This document shows, piece after piece, positions 11,817-24,318 of a DNA stretch of 64,000 bases. A program made the translations under genes and the position numbers. Position 1 is the first letter of the stretch. Each line of letters begins with the position of its first letter. Source of the DNA: Pinus tabuliformis (lineage: Eukaryota > Streptophyta > Pinopsida > Pinales > Pinaceae). A model generated the notes under the pieces. It did no database searches. It was not told where the DNA came from and saw only the letters and a program-made list of their open reading frames with translations. The stretch covers positions 1,072,045,369 to 1,072,109,368 of the forward strand of contig CM062820.1 of NCBI GenBank assembly GCA_031772625.1, written 5' to 3'.

Positions 11817-12125
11817 ATGGAAAAGTATATTGATCTAGGAAACCCAATTGTCTTTTTTCAAATAGGTGATTTCCTTGTCCCCAATGTGTTGATAGACCTT
11901 GGAGCAGCCATCAATGTTATGACTAGGCAAACCATGGAGCAACTTTGGTTGACTCACATTTGTCCTACCCCTATTTTGCTTCAACTTGTTGATAGATCTA
12001 AAATTAAGCCAGATGGTGTGTTAGATGATGTAGTTATCTCGATTGATTCATGGGAGTACCCAGAATATTTTATTGTGTTACAACCAAAGAATCCTATTGG
12101 GGGACACCCTTTGATCTTGGGATGA
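11817..12125 (+). pseudogene. Element 1 aspartic protease region
   Basis: A retropepsin-like segment with FLVPNVLIDLGAAINVMTRQ, which resembles the active-site strand and following helix of Athila/Tat proteases, and a closing NPIGGHPLILG that resembles the family's second glycine-rich flap region. It would process the polyprotein. Located between gag and reverse transcriptase as expected for Ty3/gypsy. Fossil. Confidence 0.6.
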
Positions 12126-12806
12126 CCATGGCTTGCCACAGCAGATGCCTATATAGGATGTTGCTCAGGTGATATGTATATTTCCCATGGGGATGCTAGG
12201 AAAAAGGTCACCTTGTACCCACCTTCCAGATCTATCTAGGAGCTTCAAGATACCTTGTGGTTGGATTATGATAGTAGTGATGAGGAGACTCAGTCTCTTT
12301 CTTTGATCCATCAATATACAGAGTCAACTAAGGAGGGTGTGATCCGAGATTTCCTTAACAACCTAGACATAATGCAGAATTTTGAATCACTTCATCAGAT
12401 ATTTAGTCCAAGTTTCCAAGAAAATTGTGATCCCTAGTCCTTTCCCTCATCACTACAGAGCCTAGTAGCCACCACAAGTATTCTCGAGTCTGATACCACT
12501 CTTGTTGAGATTAGTCCAGGCAAATCTTTACACATTAGCTCAAACCTAGACCCATCCCAACAAGAACAACTTGTGAGCTTGTTATGAGACCATCTTGATG
12601 CCTTTGCATGGAGTTATGAAGAAATGAATTTCATCCCTCCTGAAACCTATACTCATCATATTTATATTCAAGAAGGTGCTCGACCTGTCTGACAACCCCA
12701 AAGGTGAACAAATCTTTCACTAAGAGAAATCATTAAAGAATAATTACAAAAACTCTTAGATGTCGATTTTATCTATCCTATATCTGATAGTCATTGGGTC
12801 TCTCCA

Positions 12807-13373
12807 TTGGTGATAGTCTCGAAGAAATATGGGAGATGGCATATTTGTATTGATTATAAAGAATTAAACAAAGACACTCTCAAGGATTACTTTCCACTTC
12901 CCTTCATTGATCAGGTGTTAGATACCCTTGCTGGTAAAAAGTACTTTTCATTTTTAGATGGCTTCAGTGGTTATAACCAAATACAAATCTCACCCAAGGA
13001 TCAGGACAAGACTACCTTCACTTGTCCATGGGGAACATTCGCTTACCGAGTACTTCCTTTTGGACTTTTTAATGCTCCAACTACCTTTTAGAGGGCAGTC
13101 TTAGCTATTTTTGCTGACCTTGAGTGTGTAGAAGTTTACATGGATGATTTTTCAGTATTTGGTGATTCTTATCTGGAATCCCTTCAAAATTTAAAGAAAG
13201 TACTCAATCGATGTCAAGAAGCTTGCCTCGCTTTCAGTGATAAGAAATGTAGACTGATGTGCAAAGCAGGGATGGTCCTTGGCCATATTATCTCTGATAA
13301 GGTTATCTCAGTAGATCCTACCAAAATAGAAGTTATTATACATCTTCCTGCACCTAAAACACAATGGAAATGA
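12807..13373 (+). pseudogene. Element 1 reverse transcriptase region
   Basis: Two plus-strand frames (12807-13091 and 13140-13373) carry consecutive reverse transcriptase blocks. The first has WHICIDYKELNKDTLKDYFP, FSFLDGFSGYNQI, TFTCPWGTFAYRVLPFGL and NAPTTF. The second opens with the MDDF catalytic box and continues with the thumb-like MCKAGMVLGHII. Wording is closest to Tat/Athila. The enzyme would copy element RNA into DNA. Fossil. Confidence 0.85.
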
Positions 13374-13510
13374 GAGCATTCCTTGGACATGCGGGTTATT
13401 ACCAAAGATTTGTTTAAATTTTTTCTAGGATAGCTACTCTTATTTTTCTATTATTAGCTAAGGATAACAATTTCTCCTAGACTCGGGCTTTCCAACGAGC
13501 TTTTGAGAAT

Positions 13511-13940
13511 TTGAAGGCAAAATTAGTACAGGCACCAATCTTGAGGGGACCTGATTGGTCTCTTCCATTTCATATTTCCTTAGATGCTTCAGACACTACC
13601 ATTGGTGCAACCTTAGGACAAGAAGAAAACCATGAATCCTATGTTTTTTACTTCATTAGTAAAAAATTGTCATCTGTTGAATTGAAATATATAGTAACTG
13701 AGAGATATTTTATCGTTGTAGTTTTTGCTATTAACAAATTCAGACACTACATTACAGGTTATGAAGTATTTATACATACAGATCATTCTACCATAAAATA
13801 TTTAATGAACAAGCCTTTGACTAGTGGTAGGATAACTAGGTGGTTGCTTTTACTATAGGAATTCAATGTTACTATAATCAATAGGCGAGGAAAACAAAAT
13901 GTAGTAGTTGATTATCTTTCCAGATTAAATAATCCTAGTG
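13511..13940 (+). pseudogene. Element 1 RNase H region
   Basis: The frame at 13511-13858 starts with the reverse transcriptase tail (KAKLVQAPILRGPDWSLPFH) and then RNase H blocks: ISLDASDTTIGATLGQEE, YFISKKLSSVELKYIVTER and VFIHTDHSTIKYLM. Further along, frames around 13880-13940 still read as the family's typical linker (NRRGKQN, DYLSRL). RNase H removes the RNA strand during copying. Fossil. Confidence 0.8.
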
Positions 13941-14039
13941 AAGTAATTCTTGTAGATGAATCATATCCTGATGAACATATTTTTTTTGTTTCAACAAATT
14001 CTCCATGGTTTGTTGATATAGCTAATTATCTTATCATGA

Positions 14040-14367
14040 GAAAAACACCACCTCACCTATCCACTTGAGAGAGGCAGAAAATCATTCAAAAAAGTGTTTC
14101 ATATTCCTGGATCCAAGGAGACCTCTTCTACACAGGACCCGACCTTATTATTCATAGATGTGTGAGAGAAGAGGAAGTGTTTGATATTTTTAAAGTTGCC
14201 CATGATGAATCTTGTGGGGTCCATTTGTCTAACAAAAGAACAACATATAAAATTCTCTGCGTTGACTACTTTTGGCATTCCCTTTTAAGGGATTCCAAAT
14301 AGTACGTTAAGCGTTGTGATAGTTGTCAGTGAGTGGGCCAACCTGGTCAAACCGATGAGATGCCTTT
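14040..14367 (+). pseudogene. Element 1 integrase, zinc-binding part
   Basis: The stretch contains a His/Cys zinc-binding integrase block (H..H about 30 residues before C..C): VAHDESCGVHLSNKRTTY followed by KRCDSCQ near 14305-14330. This is the N-terminal integrase domain of element 1. It stops at the left LTR of the copia insertion (element 2). Confidence 0.65.
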
Positions 14368-15443
14368 TGTTAATTTTTCTTAGGGCTATATTGTTATTTT
14401 CTTTGATAATTGCATTTATCCATTAACACATTAAGTTCACCCCATAGCATCATAAAATTATAAATATTTACATCATTATTCATCAACATATGAAACTATG
14501 TAGAAAGAACAATAACATCATCATCAATGTAGCATAACATAAAGGAACAAGAGAAGAAAAGCATGCACACATAGAGACACCAGGATTGGTCAGAGACTAG
14601 GGAAAAACCCACTATGGGGAAAACCCTTGCAAATATTCTTCTAATATATTTTCATCAAATGATTCAGTAAAAGAGAGTACAATGGTCCATATCTTCACAA
14701 CAACTATAATATCCATGAAACGTATCTAAACACCAAAACACTAATTCAAATAACTATAATGTACTGTCACTACCTATAACCTGTTGTCAAACACTTTTGT
14801 CATTGAGAGAAATATTCAAAATACTGAAATCTCATCTTGGAGTCTCAGTCACAGGGAGGAAGAATTGTGTGAGAAACTTTGACAGATAGGGTCACTCTCT
14901 GTGAACTCCATGATAACAATTGTGGCAACCCAGTCTCTCCCATACCATTTTATGTGAGCAACTAGGGACCAAACTAACCCAGAATCCCGGTCGCTCTCAT
15001 GAAGTCTTTTTGCTAATGACCAAAGACTCAAATGCCCATTTTTGTGCCAGCGACTTTGAATCAAAAAACCCTAGTTCAATGTGAGCTTCATCTTGAAGTT
15101 TCAGACCCTTGAGTGAGCTTCCTTCGTCAGACTTGTGTGAGCCAAGGAAAAATAGAAGAGGATAAGAGAGCTTGATGTGTGTCCAAATGAGCGTGAGGTC
15201 TCTTCTATTTATAGGCTTCCATGAGGGTCCACTTGACCTGTCCATTGGTACATGTGCATAGGGCCGACCTGATCCAGAATATATGTATGAATAAAATAAT
15301 TCATAACTCAACTTCTGCTTGTCCAAATGAGGTGATATTTAGGTTGATTTTGGTCCTTTCGAAAATAGGAATATGATTCCATCATCATCTCCATAAAATG
15401 AGTAGTCCAAAGTGGAATTTGACCACAGTTTCATATTTTAACA
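14368..15443 (-). repeat. Element 2 LTR, left (3' in element sense)
   Basis: 1076 bp with TGTTAA...TTAACA ends. The following ctccctctc at 15444-15452 is the complement of a purine tract (gagagggag), as expected just outside the 3' LTR of a minus-strand element. It contains plausible transcript-processing signals but I cannot place R/U5 borders. Confidence 0.75.
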
Positions 15444-15639
15444 CTCCCTCTCAACTAGGGAGAATTCCACCTGCCAATATCTGACCATCGATAAACATGA
15501 CATATGTCCCATCTCAAGTATCTCATCATATCAAATCATCAATGTAAATCTCTTACTAATTTGTGCTTATCTCTCGATTGTTACTACTCATATGTTTAAT
15601 ATTCTCGAATCTAAAAAAAGAAATGTTTTCCATTGGAGG

Positions 15640-15990
15640 GGAGCTTAAGATACCACCCTCTATTCATTAGGCTATAACCTTGAATCTCTATCAGTGGGCT
15701 ACTACCTGAAATATCAATTGACAGGCTGCCACCTTAAATATCTTTCAACGGGCTATTACCTGACAATATGTCATCAGGATACTAATTTGAAATGTCATCA
15801 AGCTACTACCTAGAAATGTCATCAGGCTACTACCTGGAAATACCAGCGGGGAGTCATATCTACCTGCATCATCATCGGGGATCATATCATCAGGGAGCAC
15901 ATCTCAACCTGGAACCACATCAGGGAGCTACTAATCAACCCAGAACCTCATGGGGGAGCTACTACTACGACCCCATATCGAGCAATAGGT
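15640..15990. repeat. Degenerate short-unit array inside element 2
   Basis: About ten loose copies of a roughly 25-35 bp motif of the form atcaggctactacctgaaat, followed by variants such as gggagctactactcaaccc. The copies differ in length and sequence, so this is an old minisatellite-like expansion between the RNase H trace and the 3' LTR. Confidence 0.6.
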
Positions 15991-16596
15991 GATATAGGGG
16001 AGCTACTACTCAACCCATCTTATTTCCTACTAATCTTCCCATCAATGACCTGAATAGTCAAGTGGTAGAACACCTACATCATAATTGCCTTGGGTTGTAC
16101 ACCCCCAAGTACACTCTCAACTCGTTGGCTAGATGAGGAGTGGTACTCCCAACAAGCCCGACTTGTGGGTATGATTCCAACTGGGGTATACTCTGCAAAT
16201 ACCAAGATAGGGTGAGCTACTACTCCAACCCTATGGGTAACATATAGGGGTAACTCCCTATTGTCCAAAGTTCCCTCAACCCCAAGAGCCCTCCATCTCG
16301 ATTCCTCACCCTCGGAGCTCAAACAGGGAGGAAGAGTTTGGCTCAGTGTCCTTGATCAGGGTTTCTCTCATCATACTCATATCATCATACTTGTATCAAG
16401 TAATCATCATCCATCAGTACGAGTTGTCTCCTATTTATACAAGACATCAAATAAAATCATGTTAGAGCATAAATAATCATATAAATCACAAAAGGATACC
16501 ATAATCATCCTCCCCCTCAAGGAGGTTCCAACTACAAGCCTAATCTTGTCTCGTACATCTGCACTGTCTCAACATATGAGAGTATCGTGGTCCCAA

Positions 16597-16600
<4 letters not shown>

Positions 16601-16632
<32 letters not shown>
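16601..16632. repeat. (AT)n microsatellite
   Basis: An uninterrupted AT run of about 32 bp within element 2. Confidence 0.95.
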
Positions 16633-16634
<2 letters not shown>

Positions 16635-16800
16635 GATTCACTACCAATCGGACCCCATTCTTTATTATTGCAATGTATCCAAGACATATCTAGCTCATGC
16701 TCATATAGCTCTCTAAGGAGCTTCTTCAACCTTCTCATAGCTAGTCATGCTAGCAACATCATACTCAACCTCAGTTGTGTCACAGAGATCTCATCATGTC
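16620..16800 (-). pseudogene. Element 2 copia RNase H trace
   Basis: On the minus strand TTEVEYDVASMTSYEK appears near 16790-16740, matching the copia RNase H motif STTEAEY. The downstream frame (16532-16738) reads LKKLLRELYEHELDMSWIHC, matching the family's next block (residues such as LLxEL and IHCDN). This is the best evidence that element 2 belongs to Ty1/copia. Fossil. Confidence 0.6.
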
Positions 16801-16829
16801 ATATCTCGTACTCACGCAACACTCATATG

Positions 16830-18187
16830 TGATCATCTCATCAATAATGAACATCCACATATCCATACACTCATATATCATAAGAATATCTCAGACCAAG
16901 AATGGATCATATCATGCAAACATCTCGAAGGATTCTTGGCGGCAATGTGTGTGAAGTGGCTCAATCATGAACTTATTCAGGTTCAATGCACTTCATATAT
17001 ATACATATGGGCATTCAAAACAGAACATCAATGCTTCAATCAACTATCGGATGCCATGTCAAGTTCAACAACATCTTCAAATCAGTGTGTGCAAGGATTT
17101 TCATTTCCACTTTTCAATGCTTCTTTAATAGCTTCACAATATACATTATCTTTTCCCAACTTCAGAAATTGATTCATCCTGCCATGATACATTATTACGA
17201 GTTGTAGAAGCCATCTCCCTCTTACTTATATCATCAGAGGCTCTTTACCTGACAATAGTAGATTGTCAGTATATAAAAACCAAAATCAAAATCAAAGTTA
17301 TACCTTGGAACACTTCTGAGGTAAAGGCTTGAATCAATACATCATCTGAATTCATCAGATAACTATCAATGTGGACATATCTCTGTTGAGGGAGCGTAAT
17401 TCATGCAATGCTCACTGCAACCATAACACTTTACCAAACCATTAGCCTTTCATAAATCCTTATTGTGAAATCAAATCAACTAAATCAATTCATCAAAGTT
17501 TAGAAACCATATCAATACTAATATCAAAAGTCATCAATATCTGAGTGTCAATTCTTTGAACCAGATGACATGTAGGGCTTTCATCAAGTCATGACATCAT
17601 CATCATGCTAACAGGTTGTCATCAACCATGCAATATCAACCAATTCATTCCAATAATACAAGTCATTATGCTCATATATCATTGCCATCAAGGCAAATCA
17701 TCAATCGTCAAGTCAAAACATTAGACATTATGTCAATATCCAAATTTGCTATCATAGTAAGGTCTATAGTCCAAGACATCTCTCAATCATTGAGTTAGAG
17801 ATATAGGTCATCATCATGAATCATACAATTCATATATATAAATCAGCCAAATCATGTCAAACTCTTGTATCACAAACTTCAAACATAATGACATATCTAT
17901 ATGTATGTCATGGTCACCTGCGAAAATTTAAACTTCCCTATTTTCAAATCTTTCCGATCTCTGCTACTTATTTGTGGAAACGACATCCACCAGGTGAACA
18001 TCTTGATTTAGAGTTCAGACAAATTTGAAAATATTAAAATGATGATAAACAGTATTAAAACCTCTTAATGCTCCGTTTAGGTTATCATGGGAACAAATTT
18101 AGCTTCCTAGACGCTACCTGGGCCTTAGCATGCATGCGTCTAGTTCTATGCCTATGTCTGGAGAAGAAACCCTATTTTCTGTACAGT
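16830..18187. other. Element 2 interior, no recognised domain
   Basis: Rich in tcatca and catatca strings, with no recognisable protein block on either strand. Taken as decayed pol or untranslated interior of element 2. Confidence 0.4.
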
Positions 18188-18519
18188 TGTTATGAAACCA
18201 ACTCACAAAAGATAGAAAATGTAGATCAATGACTTCAAAATCAACCTCTTCAAGGGGGAAAACTCCTTTACATTACAAAAATGAACAATTCTTGGATGAT
18301 ACAAATGACAAGACCTCCTTTCTATATATAGGATTCTAAGGGGTCCCAATACAATCAGAGCCTACATAACAATAATATTGTAGGGGCACAACAATAACAA
18401 TAGTGGGCTTCTATGGGGCATAATAATAACAACTTGGGGACTATATAGGCACAATAATACAATAAGGGGGTTGCACTATTAACAACAAGGGGTTACACTA
18501 GTAATATAGGGACCTAACA
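18188..18519 (-). repeat. Element 3 LTR, left (3' in element sense)
   Basis: 332 bp, same length as its partner. The complement of 18520-18539 is a purine-rich tract (gaaggagagggg), the plus-strand primer, directly inside this LTR. Confidence 0.9.
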
Positions 18520-18539
18520 TGCCCCTCTCCTTCAAAATG

Positions 18540-19234
18540 TGTTGTCTGAAATGCTTGAGGAGTTCTGGATGATGTTGCATAAAATTCTCATCCTCCCATG
18601 TGGAATCTTCAACAGGTAAGTTCTTCCACTTCATGAGATACTCTAAACTTGATCGATTTCGTAGCTATCGATTTCTTGTTTTTCTGGCTTCTTCCAGTTC
18701 CAATATGATTTTTCCTTCCATGTAAAGTTTTGGAAATATTGTTTGAACTGGGATCTCCTCACCTATCAGCTTCTTTAAGCATGAAACATGGAAAATTAGG
18801 TGCACTCGGGAAGATGCAGGAACCTCCAATTTTTATGCCATAGTACCAATCTTTTGTAACACCTTGTATGGACCATAATACTTTGGTGATAATTAATTAT
18901 CCTTATTAGCTTGCTTGAGGGAAATTTTCTTGTATGGTTGTAATAATACCCAGTCACCTACATCAAAACTTCTTTCGCTGCAATGTTGATCTACCTATTG
19001 TTTCATTTTATCCCATGCCAAAGTGAGGTTATCCTTTAGGAGTTTGAGAACTTGTTGTTGATGCTTGATGTGATCTTCCACTGCTTGAACCTTAGAATTT
19101 TCTTTTAAAGATGATGTGATGGATGGTGGATGATATCCATAAAGTGCCATAAATGGGGTCATTTTTGCTATAGTATGGAAGGAATTGTTATACCACCATT
19201 CAGAAGAGGCAACCATTTGACCCATTGTGTTCAT
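18540..19234 (-). pseudogene. Element 3 integrase C-terminus and chromodomain
   Basis: The frame at 18995-19234 reads as the end of a chromovirus integrase (ASSEWWYNNSFHTIAKMTPF, ALYGYHPP). Further along the minus strand, at about 18560-18660, EYLMKWKNLPVEDSTWEDEN is a clear chromodomain core (the W-K-G-L...TWE pattern). Chromodomains direct these elements to marked chromatin. Family call: chromovirus. Fossil. Confidence 0.8.
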
Positions 19235-19404
19235 TTATTATAAATAAAGCAAAGAAGATATCCTTCCAAACATTTGTTCACTATCTTAGTTTGCCAATTA
19301 GAATGAGGATGATAAGATGAACTATGAGCTAACTAAGTACCCAAATATTCCACCTCTTGTACTCCAAAGAAACATTTAGAGATTTTTGCATATAATTGTT
19401 TCTC

Positions 19405-20034
19405 CTACAATAGTTTGAGCACCATGTCAACATGTTGAACATGATCCTTCCAAGACTTTCTGTAGATTAGTATATCATCAAAAAATACTAACACAAATTT
19501 TCTAAGGAAGGGCTTGAAAATGGAATTCATCAAGCCTTGAAATGTAGAAGGTGAATTGGTAAGGCCAAAGGGCATGACCAAAAATTCATAATGACCCTCA
19601 TGAGTTCTAAATGATGCTTTTGGAATGTCTTTAGTCTTCATTCTAAGTTGATGATATCCTAAACAAAGATCCAACTTGGTGAAGTAAATTGCTCCGTGTA
19701 ATTCATCCAATAATTCATCAATAATAGGAATGGGAAATTCATCTTTAATAGTAAGCTTTTTGAGATCCCTATAATCCGGACACATGCACAATGATCCTTC
19801 TTTATTGTTTTCCAATATCACTGGAGCAGAGAAAGAACTTTGACTAGGTTGAATTATACCAACCTCTAGTATTTCTACAACCATACGTTCAATTTCACTC
19901 TTTTGGGCATATGGATATTTGTAAGGCTTGATGTTTGGGGGAACACTTCCTGGAATAAAATGAATAGCATGATCATGATCACGAATAGGTTGGAGGCCTT
20001 TCGAAGTCTCAAATACTTTGGAATGATTATCCAA
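19405..20034 (-). pseudogene. Element 3 reverse transcriptase region
   Basis: A 209-codon minus-strand frame with all central reverse transcriptase blocks: IKPYKYPYAQKSEIERMV, LCMCPDYRDLKKLTIKDEFP, YFTKLDLCLGYHQLRMK, HYEFLVMPFGLTNSPSTFQ and the FFDDILIY catalytic box. This wording is standard for plant chromoviruses. It would copy element RNA into DNA in the particle. It lies between the protease frame and the integrase tail. Fossil, though this stretch is well preserved. Confidence 0.9.
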
Positions 20035-20183
20035 AACATTTTGGAGATTTGGAGAAATAGATGATTTGGATGTGGGAACCTCTAGTGAACATAATTATGA
20101 AATTATGCCCCATTATTCTTTCTTTAGAAGCATTGTCATGTTGTTAGAGTTTATTATCTTTCCTATTTTCCCTGCGATAACCC

Positions 20184-20591
20184 TTAATTCAACTTCCTTT
20201 CCTTCCCAAAAAAAATCATGAAAAGTTCTTGAAAATTAAAAGTTATTGTACCCAAAGATTGTAGCCATTGGACTCCTAGTACAACATCTGCACCACCCAT
20301 TGGAATGGAAAGAATTGGACCATTCAAGACATATTCCCCCATGGATAGCTTGATATTATGGCACTTTCCAAATAAATTTATGGTTCCTCCATTTGCAACC
20401 ATTACTTGACACTTTGGTGCTAGATATAGGAAGCAATTTAATTCCTTGGTTATCTTACAATGAATAAAATTATGGGTACTACCTGAATCAATCAGCACTA
20501 TTACCTTTTTCTTCTTGATATGCCCTTCTATATTGAGAGGTTGAGGAGTGGTAATTCTTGTCAATTCATTACAAGATATGGTCAAATTCAT
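20184..20591 (-). pseudogene. Element 3 aspartic protease region
   Basis: A 135-codon minus-strand frame with the retropepsin active-site block VIVLIDSGSTHNFIHCKI and the later VVLGVQWLQSLG block typical of chromovirus proteases. It lies between gag and reverse transcriptase, as in the family order. Fossil. Confidence 0.85.
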
Positions 20592-20735
20592 TTCTTCTTT
20601 CTCTGGGATTGGTTACTGGTGTATATCCTCTTCTTTTGATGTTTCTTGTTCAATTTCTTGCTCATCTTCCCCATCTATGTAAATTAATTTCTTCTCAGCA
20701 CACTTGTGACCTTTACTGTATTTTCTATCACAATT

Positions 20736-21758
20736 TTAACAAATCCCTTTTTCTCTTTTTTCTTCCAATTGTTGTGGTGTCAACCTTGTAGGTGGTGAAA
20801 GGCTAGGAGAAACAACACTTCCATCTTTATAGTTATGAGTGGTAGGCTTCCTTGTTGCCATAATTTTTCTTTCAATTTTTCTTGCCAACCTATATGCCTT
20901 CTCCAATGAATCAAGTTCCCAAAGGTGAACCTCATGTTGGATGTTATAATTTAAAATCCCTATGAAGACTTCAATTCTATGCTTCTCTGGAATATCATTT
21001 ACCCTTATATTCAATTTTTGGAAGTCCTCAATGTGTTCTGCCATTGAACCCTTTTGTTTGAAATTTATCAATTGGCTAAAGAAGGTGTTTCTCTCTGTAT
21101 CCTCATAATGTGTTATCATTTCCTCTGTGAAAATTGACCAAGTGACAAGTTTTTTACAAGAACAAATCCCTCTATACCATACAAATTGATTCGGTTCTAA
21201 ATATAAAGATGCAATACGTACCTTTTGTGGTGGTTGCACATCATGTAGATCAAAATATTACTCCATCTGTAGTATCCAAGTTACCAGATCCTTGCCATCA
21301 AATTTCCTCATATCTATATTTGGAATATGGTGGGTCTTCAATCCAACGTTAGAGTCTATGAAATCATGATTAACATTTCTTTTGTTCTCATCATGAGTTT
21401 CCTCTACTACCTTTTCGGCATTAGGAAGCCTTTCTTGTAGTGACTTTGTCCCACCTTCCTTCAAACCTTCCATGTCTTTCTTCAAATCTTCCATGTTTCC
21501 ATTCAATTTTTCTTCTATACCATTTATCTTATTGATCATATCTTCGATCACATTCTTCAAATCATCCCTCCAATTTTTCTTACTAGGTGTTTCTATTTTC
21601 TTGATTCGAGCCATTCTTTTTCTTGATTTTAGCAGATCGATCTTGAATCCGTTGTATATATTAAATTTTGGATCTCCAAGGTCTGAAATTGTGACTTGTG
21701 GTAGCCCTCGGAGTCCTCTTTCTAATGCTACCAGTGTAATCGAAATTGGATTCTCCAA
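20736..21758 (-). pseudogene. Element 3 gag region
   Basis: Two frames. The first (21258-21758) is highly charged and coiled-coil-like (MINKINGIEEKLNGNMEDLK) and ends in a capsid entry motif (DMRKFDGKDLVTWI). The second (20736-21239) carries the capsid block with WSIFTEEMITHYED, SMAEHIEDFQKLNIRVNDIP and the YRLARKIE segment. Plant chromovirus gag has this layout. Fossil. Confidence 0.8.
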
Positions 21759-22364
21759 GAAATATTTATGCCCAATCTCCCAAGATGGCTTGATTATGTA
21801 CTATTTCAGTAGAGAGAAATTGTACGAAGTACTACGTGTCACTGTTTTGACCTTCAAACCTATACACAATACACACATAAGTATAATCCGTCCTCTTTCT
21901 GTAACTTCTTACGAAATTTCAATCTGATGCTCAGATAAAGTTATGATGATTTTCCCAATGTCACCTGTTTGGGATGTAATTCGAGAGCGTGCAAAAACCC
22001 TAAATGTCTTGGACCGTGTCTCCGACAATATATTGAAACAAGATCTGAAATTTTGGCTTCAGCATCACCAAGATTTCAGCTCAAATGGGTTTTAATTGAA
22101 GAGTCTGAACCTTCGTAAAAAAATAATTATATCGAAAATTCTACAATGACCTGTTTGTGATGGAATTCTAGAGCTTGCAAAAACCCTAACTTACTCAGAT
22201 CATATCTCTGAAAATATAGTGAGACACGATTTGAAATTCAGACCCAAGGTTCAGAATGATTTCGTTTCAAATGGGTTTGCTTTTTAGCTTCTGAAACTTT
22301 GTAGAGAAATAGTTATAGCAAAAATTCCATGATGACTTGCTTGGAACAGCGAAACCCTAGAATC

Positions 22365-22380
22365 CAAGGCTCTGATACCA
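22365..22380 (-). other. Element 3 primer-binding site
   Basis: The complement reads tggtatcagagccttg, a perfect-looking initiator-Met tRNA primer site, two to three bases inside the right LTR. Confidence 0.9.
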
Positions 22381-22382
22381 AA

Positions 22383-22714
22383 TGTTATGAAACAAGCTCA
22401 CAAAAAGATAGAAAATGTAGATCAACGACTTCAAAATCAGCCTCTTCAAGGGGAAAACCTCCGTTACATTACACAAATGAACAATTCTTGGATGATACAA
22501 ATGACAAGACCTCCTTTCTATATATAGGATTCTAAGGGGTCCTAATACAATCAGAGCCTACATAACAATAATATTGTATGGGCACAACGATAACAATAGT
22601 AGGCTTCTATGGGGAATAATAATAACAACATGGGGACTATAGGGCGCAATAATACAATAAGGTGGTTGCACTGATAAAAATAAGGGGTTACACTGGTAGT
22701 ACAGGGACCTAACA
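22383..22714 (-). repeat. Element 3 LTR, right (5' in element sense)
   Basis: 332 bp, TGTTATG...CCTAACA. I count about 25-30 differences from the left LTR by eye, so the insertion is not recent. Confidence 0.9.
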
Positions 22715-24299
22715 ACAGGTTTCATATCCGACACCTTGATGCATATCAATAATGGCATATCCACATAAATCATGTTCATCAGTACATAATGCAAATAGTA
22801 ATAAGAGTGAGAATATTGAGAAGAGATTCTCCCTCTGAATAGGAATCTAAATCAATTGACTTCTTTCATTTCATCAACATGTCCTTACTAGAGTCATGCA
22901 ACAGCAGATCTGTTAGATCATAAAATCAAACATATACCCATCATGGTCATAACATGCTCACATCAGCTATTACATCATATCATGACATTAGTCTTTCATC
23001 GAAGGTTAGATTCACATGATAGGAACAACGGACAGGTGTGACAACATACTTCAAAGATCATGAACACAATATCACTTCTATCAAGTCAATCCATCAGGTT
23101 TAGGGCATTCAAATTTACCATATGCCATAATTACTATCAACGACATGAGCATGGTTAATAAGAGATCTATAATATTAAACTCATAGTTATATCATCAAGG
23201 TTATCATAGGACCAAGTCAGGTAATTTAATAAAACTTTACCAAAAAAACAAGAGTGTCAACGTACTTTCATCATACTTATCACAAGCATTATCGGAAATA
23301 ATGAGGTAAATTTCTATAAGAGATCCACCATGTCTTATGTCAAGTGTCAAGAGTATATTTTACTAGATTCAAGGTACTAACCTTCTTCACAGAATTAGGA
23401 TCTCCAAGAACAACATACGTTAGCTAAAAATCAATTCATGCCACTATATCCAAGATCAGCAATAAGTAGCCTCATAGAATGAAGAAGATCATTAAGATCA
23501 AAATATTCAATACCAGGTGCACCATTTCATCATAAGAAACATGAGTCCAAATCTCTTTCATATGCAAGCATGAGCCATTTGCGAAGGAGACATTCTCAAC
23601 ATACCATAAGACTTACCTAGTCATCCAATGTTATAGCTGAAACATAACATTGAAACAGTATACCTTTCATACCTTGTAGTGTTCTAATATGTGTGCACCT
23701 TCTCAAAGGCATCTTGTACCTTTTCATCAAGTGCCTCTTTATGGATCTAGATTTTCTTTCCTGCATCTCAAATGATCCTCAAGAGGGATCTATTTATCCC
23801 ATCTCATCAAGGAGGTTAGATACATCCATATACTTAAATATGCATGCAGGAAGTATAAGAAATGATCAAAACAATAATCATAATAATCAGATCATAAGTC
23901 TAAACAAGAGTAAATACACAAAGAAACATCATATGTCAATGAGTACTTATCTTTTAATGAGAGGTGATCCCCTCCCTCTTGAACCAGCCTTCAAGAGTCA
24001 TCATAATCCACATAAGAATGTTGCCTTCAATCAACTTTATCAACAATCGACCATCTAGGGCTCCATCAAATTTGTCACATGTGCTTGAGCATCTTCACAT
24101 AGACCATGCTAGAGATTCATACATCAAATCTTAAGTCTTTGCTATAAACTAGGGTTTCTCTTAAACCATAACCATCAAATCCTTATGCACTAAATACCTA
24201 GGGTTTCCTTCATACCCTAACATTCTTTTGGGTCTCCACCATCCTCTTCTTGTTTCCATCAAAAGTGTCTCCATGGGGGTGGTCTCCATGGATTTTATT
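22715..24299. other. Element 2 interior, right part, no recognised domain
   Basis: Continuation of element 2 after element 3. No clear copia domain is seen on either strand; the sequence has the same atca-rich texture as the left part. Confidence 0.4.
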
Positions 24300-24318
24300 C
24301 AGCCCAGCTCTAAAACCA
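24300..24318 (-). other. Element 2 primer-binding site
   Basis: The complement reads tggttttagagctgggctg, a decayed match to the initiator-Met primer site (TGGTATCAGAGC...) used by copia elements. It abuts the right LTR with no gap. Confidence 0.65.

Larger units (their letters stand above)
18188..22714 (-). mobile_element. Element 3: chromovirus (Ty3/gypsy) nested in element 2
   Basis: Two 332-bp LTRs (18188-18519 and 22383-22714), both TGTTATGAAAC...CCTAACA and about 92% identical by eye, flank a 3.9-kb interior. Flanking 5-mers are acagt and acagg, a 4/5 match consistent with a decayed target duplication. The minus-strand interior carries gag, protease, reverse transcriptase, integrase C-terminus and a chromodomain. 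An initiator-Met primer site lies inside the right LTR and a purine tract inside the left. The element is shorter than a complete chromovirus and has several breaks. Confidence 0.9.

Noticed and set aside
16532-16832. Frames on both strands through the AT run near 16.6 kb
   Set aside because: Microsatellite translation accounts for much of both; only the minus-strand copia RNase H trace is kept.
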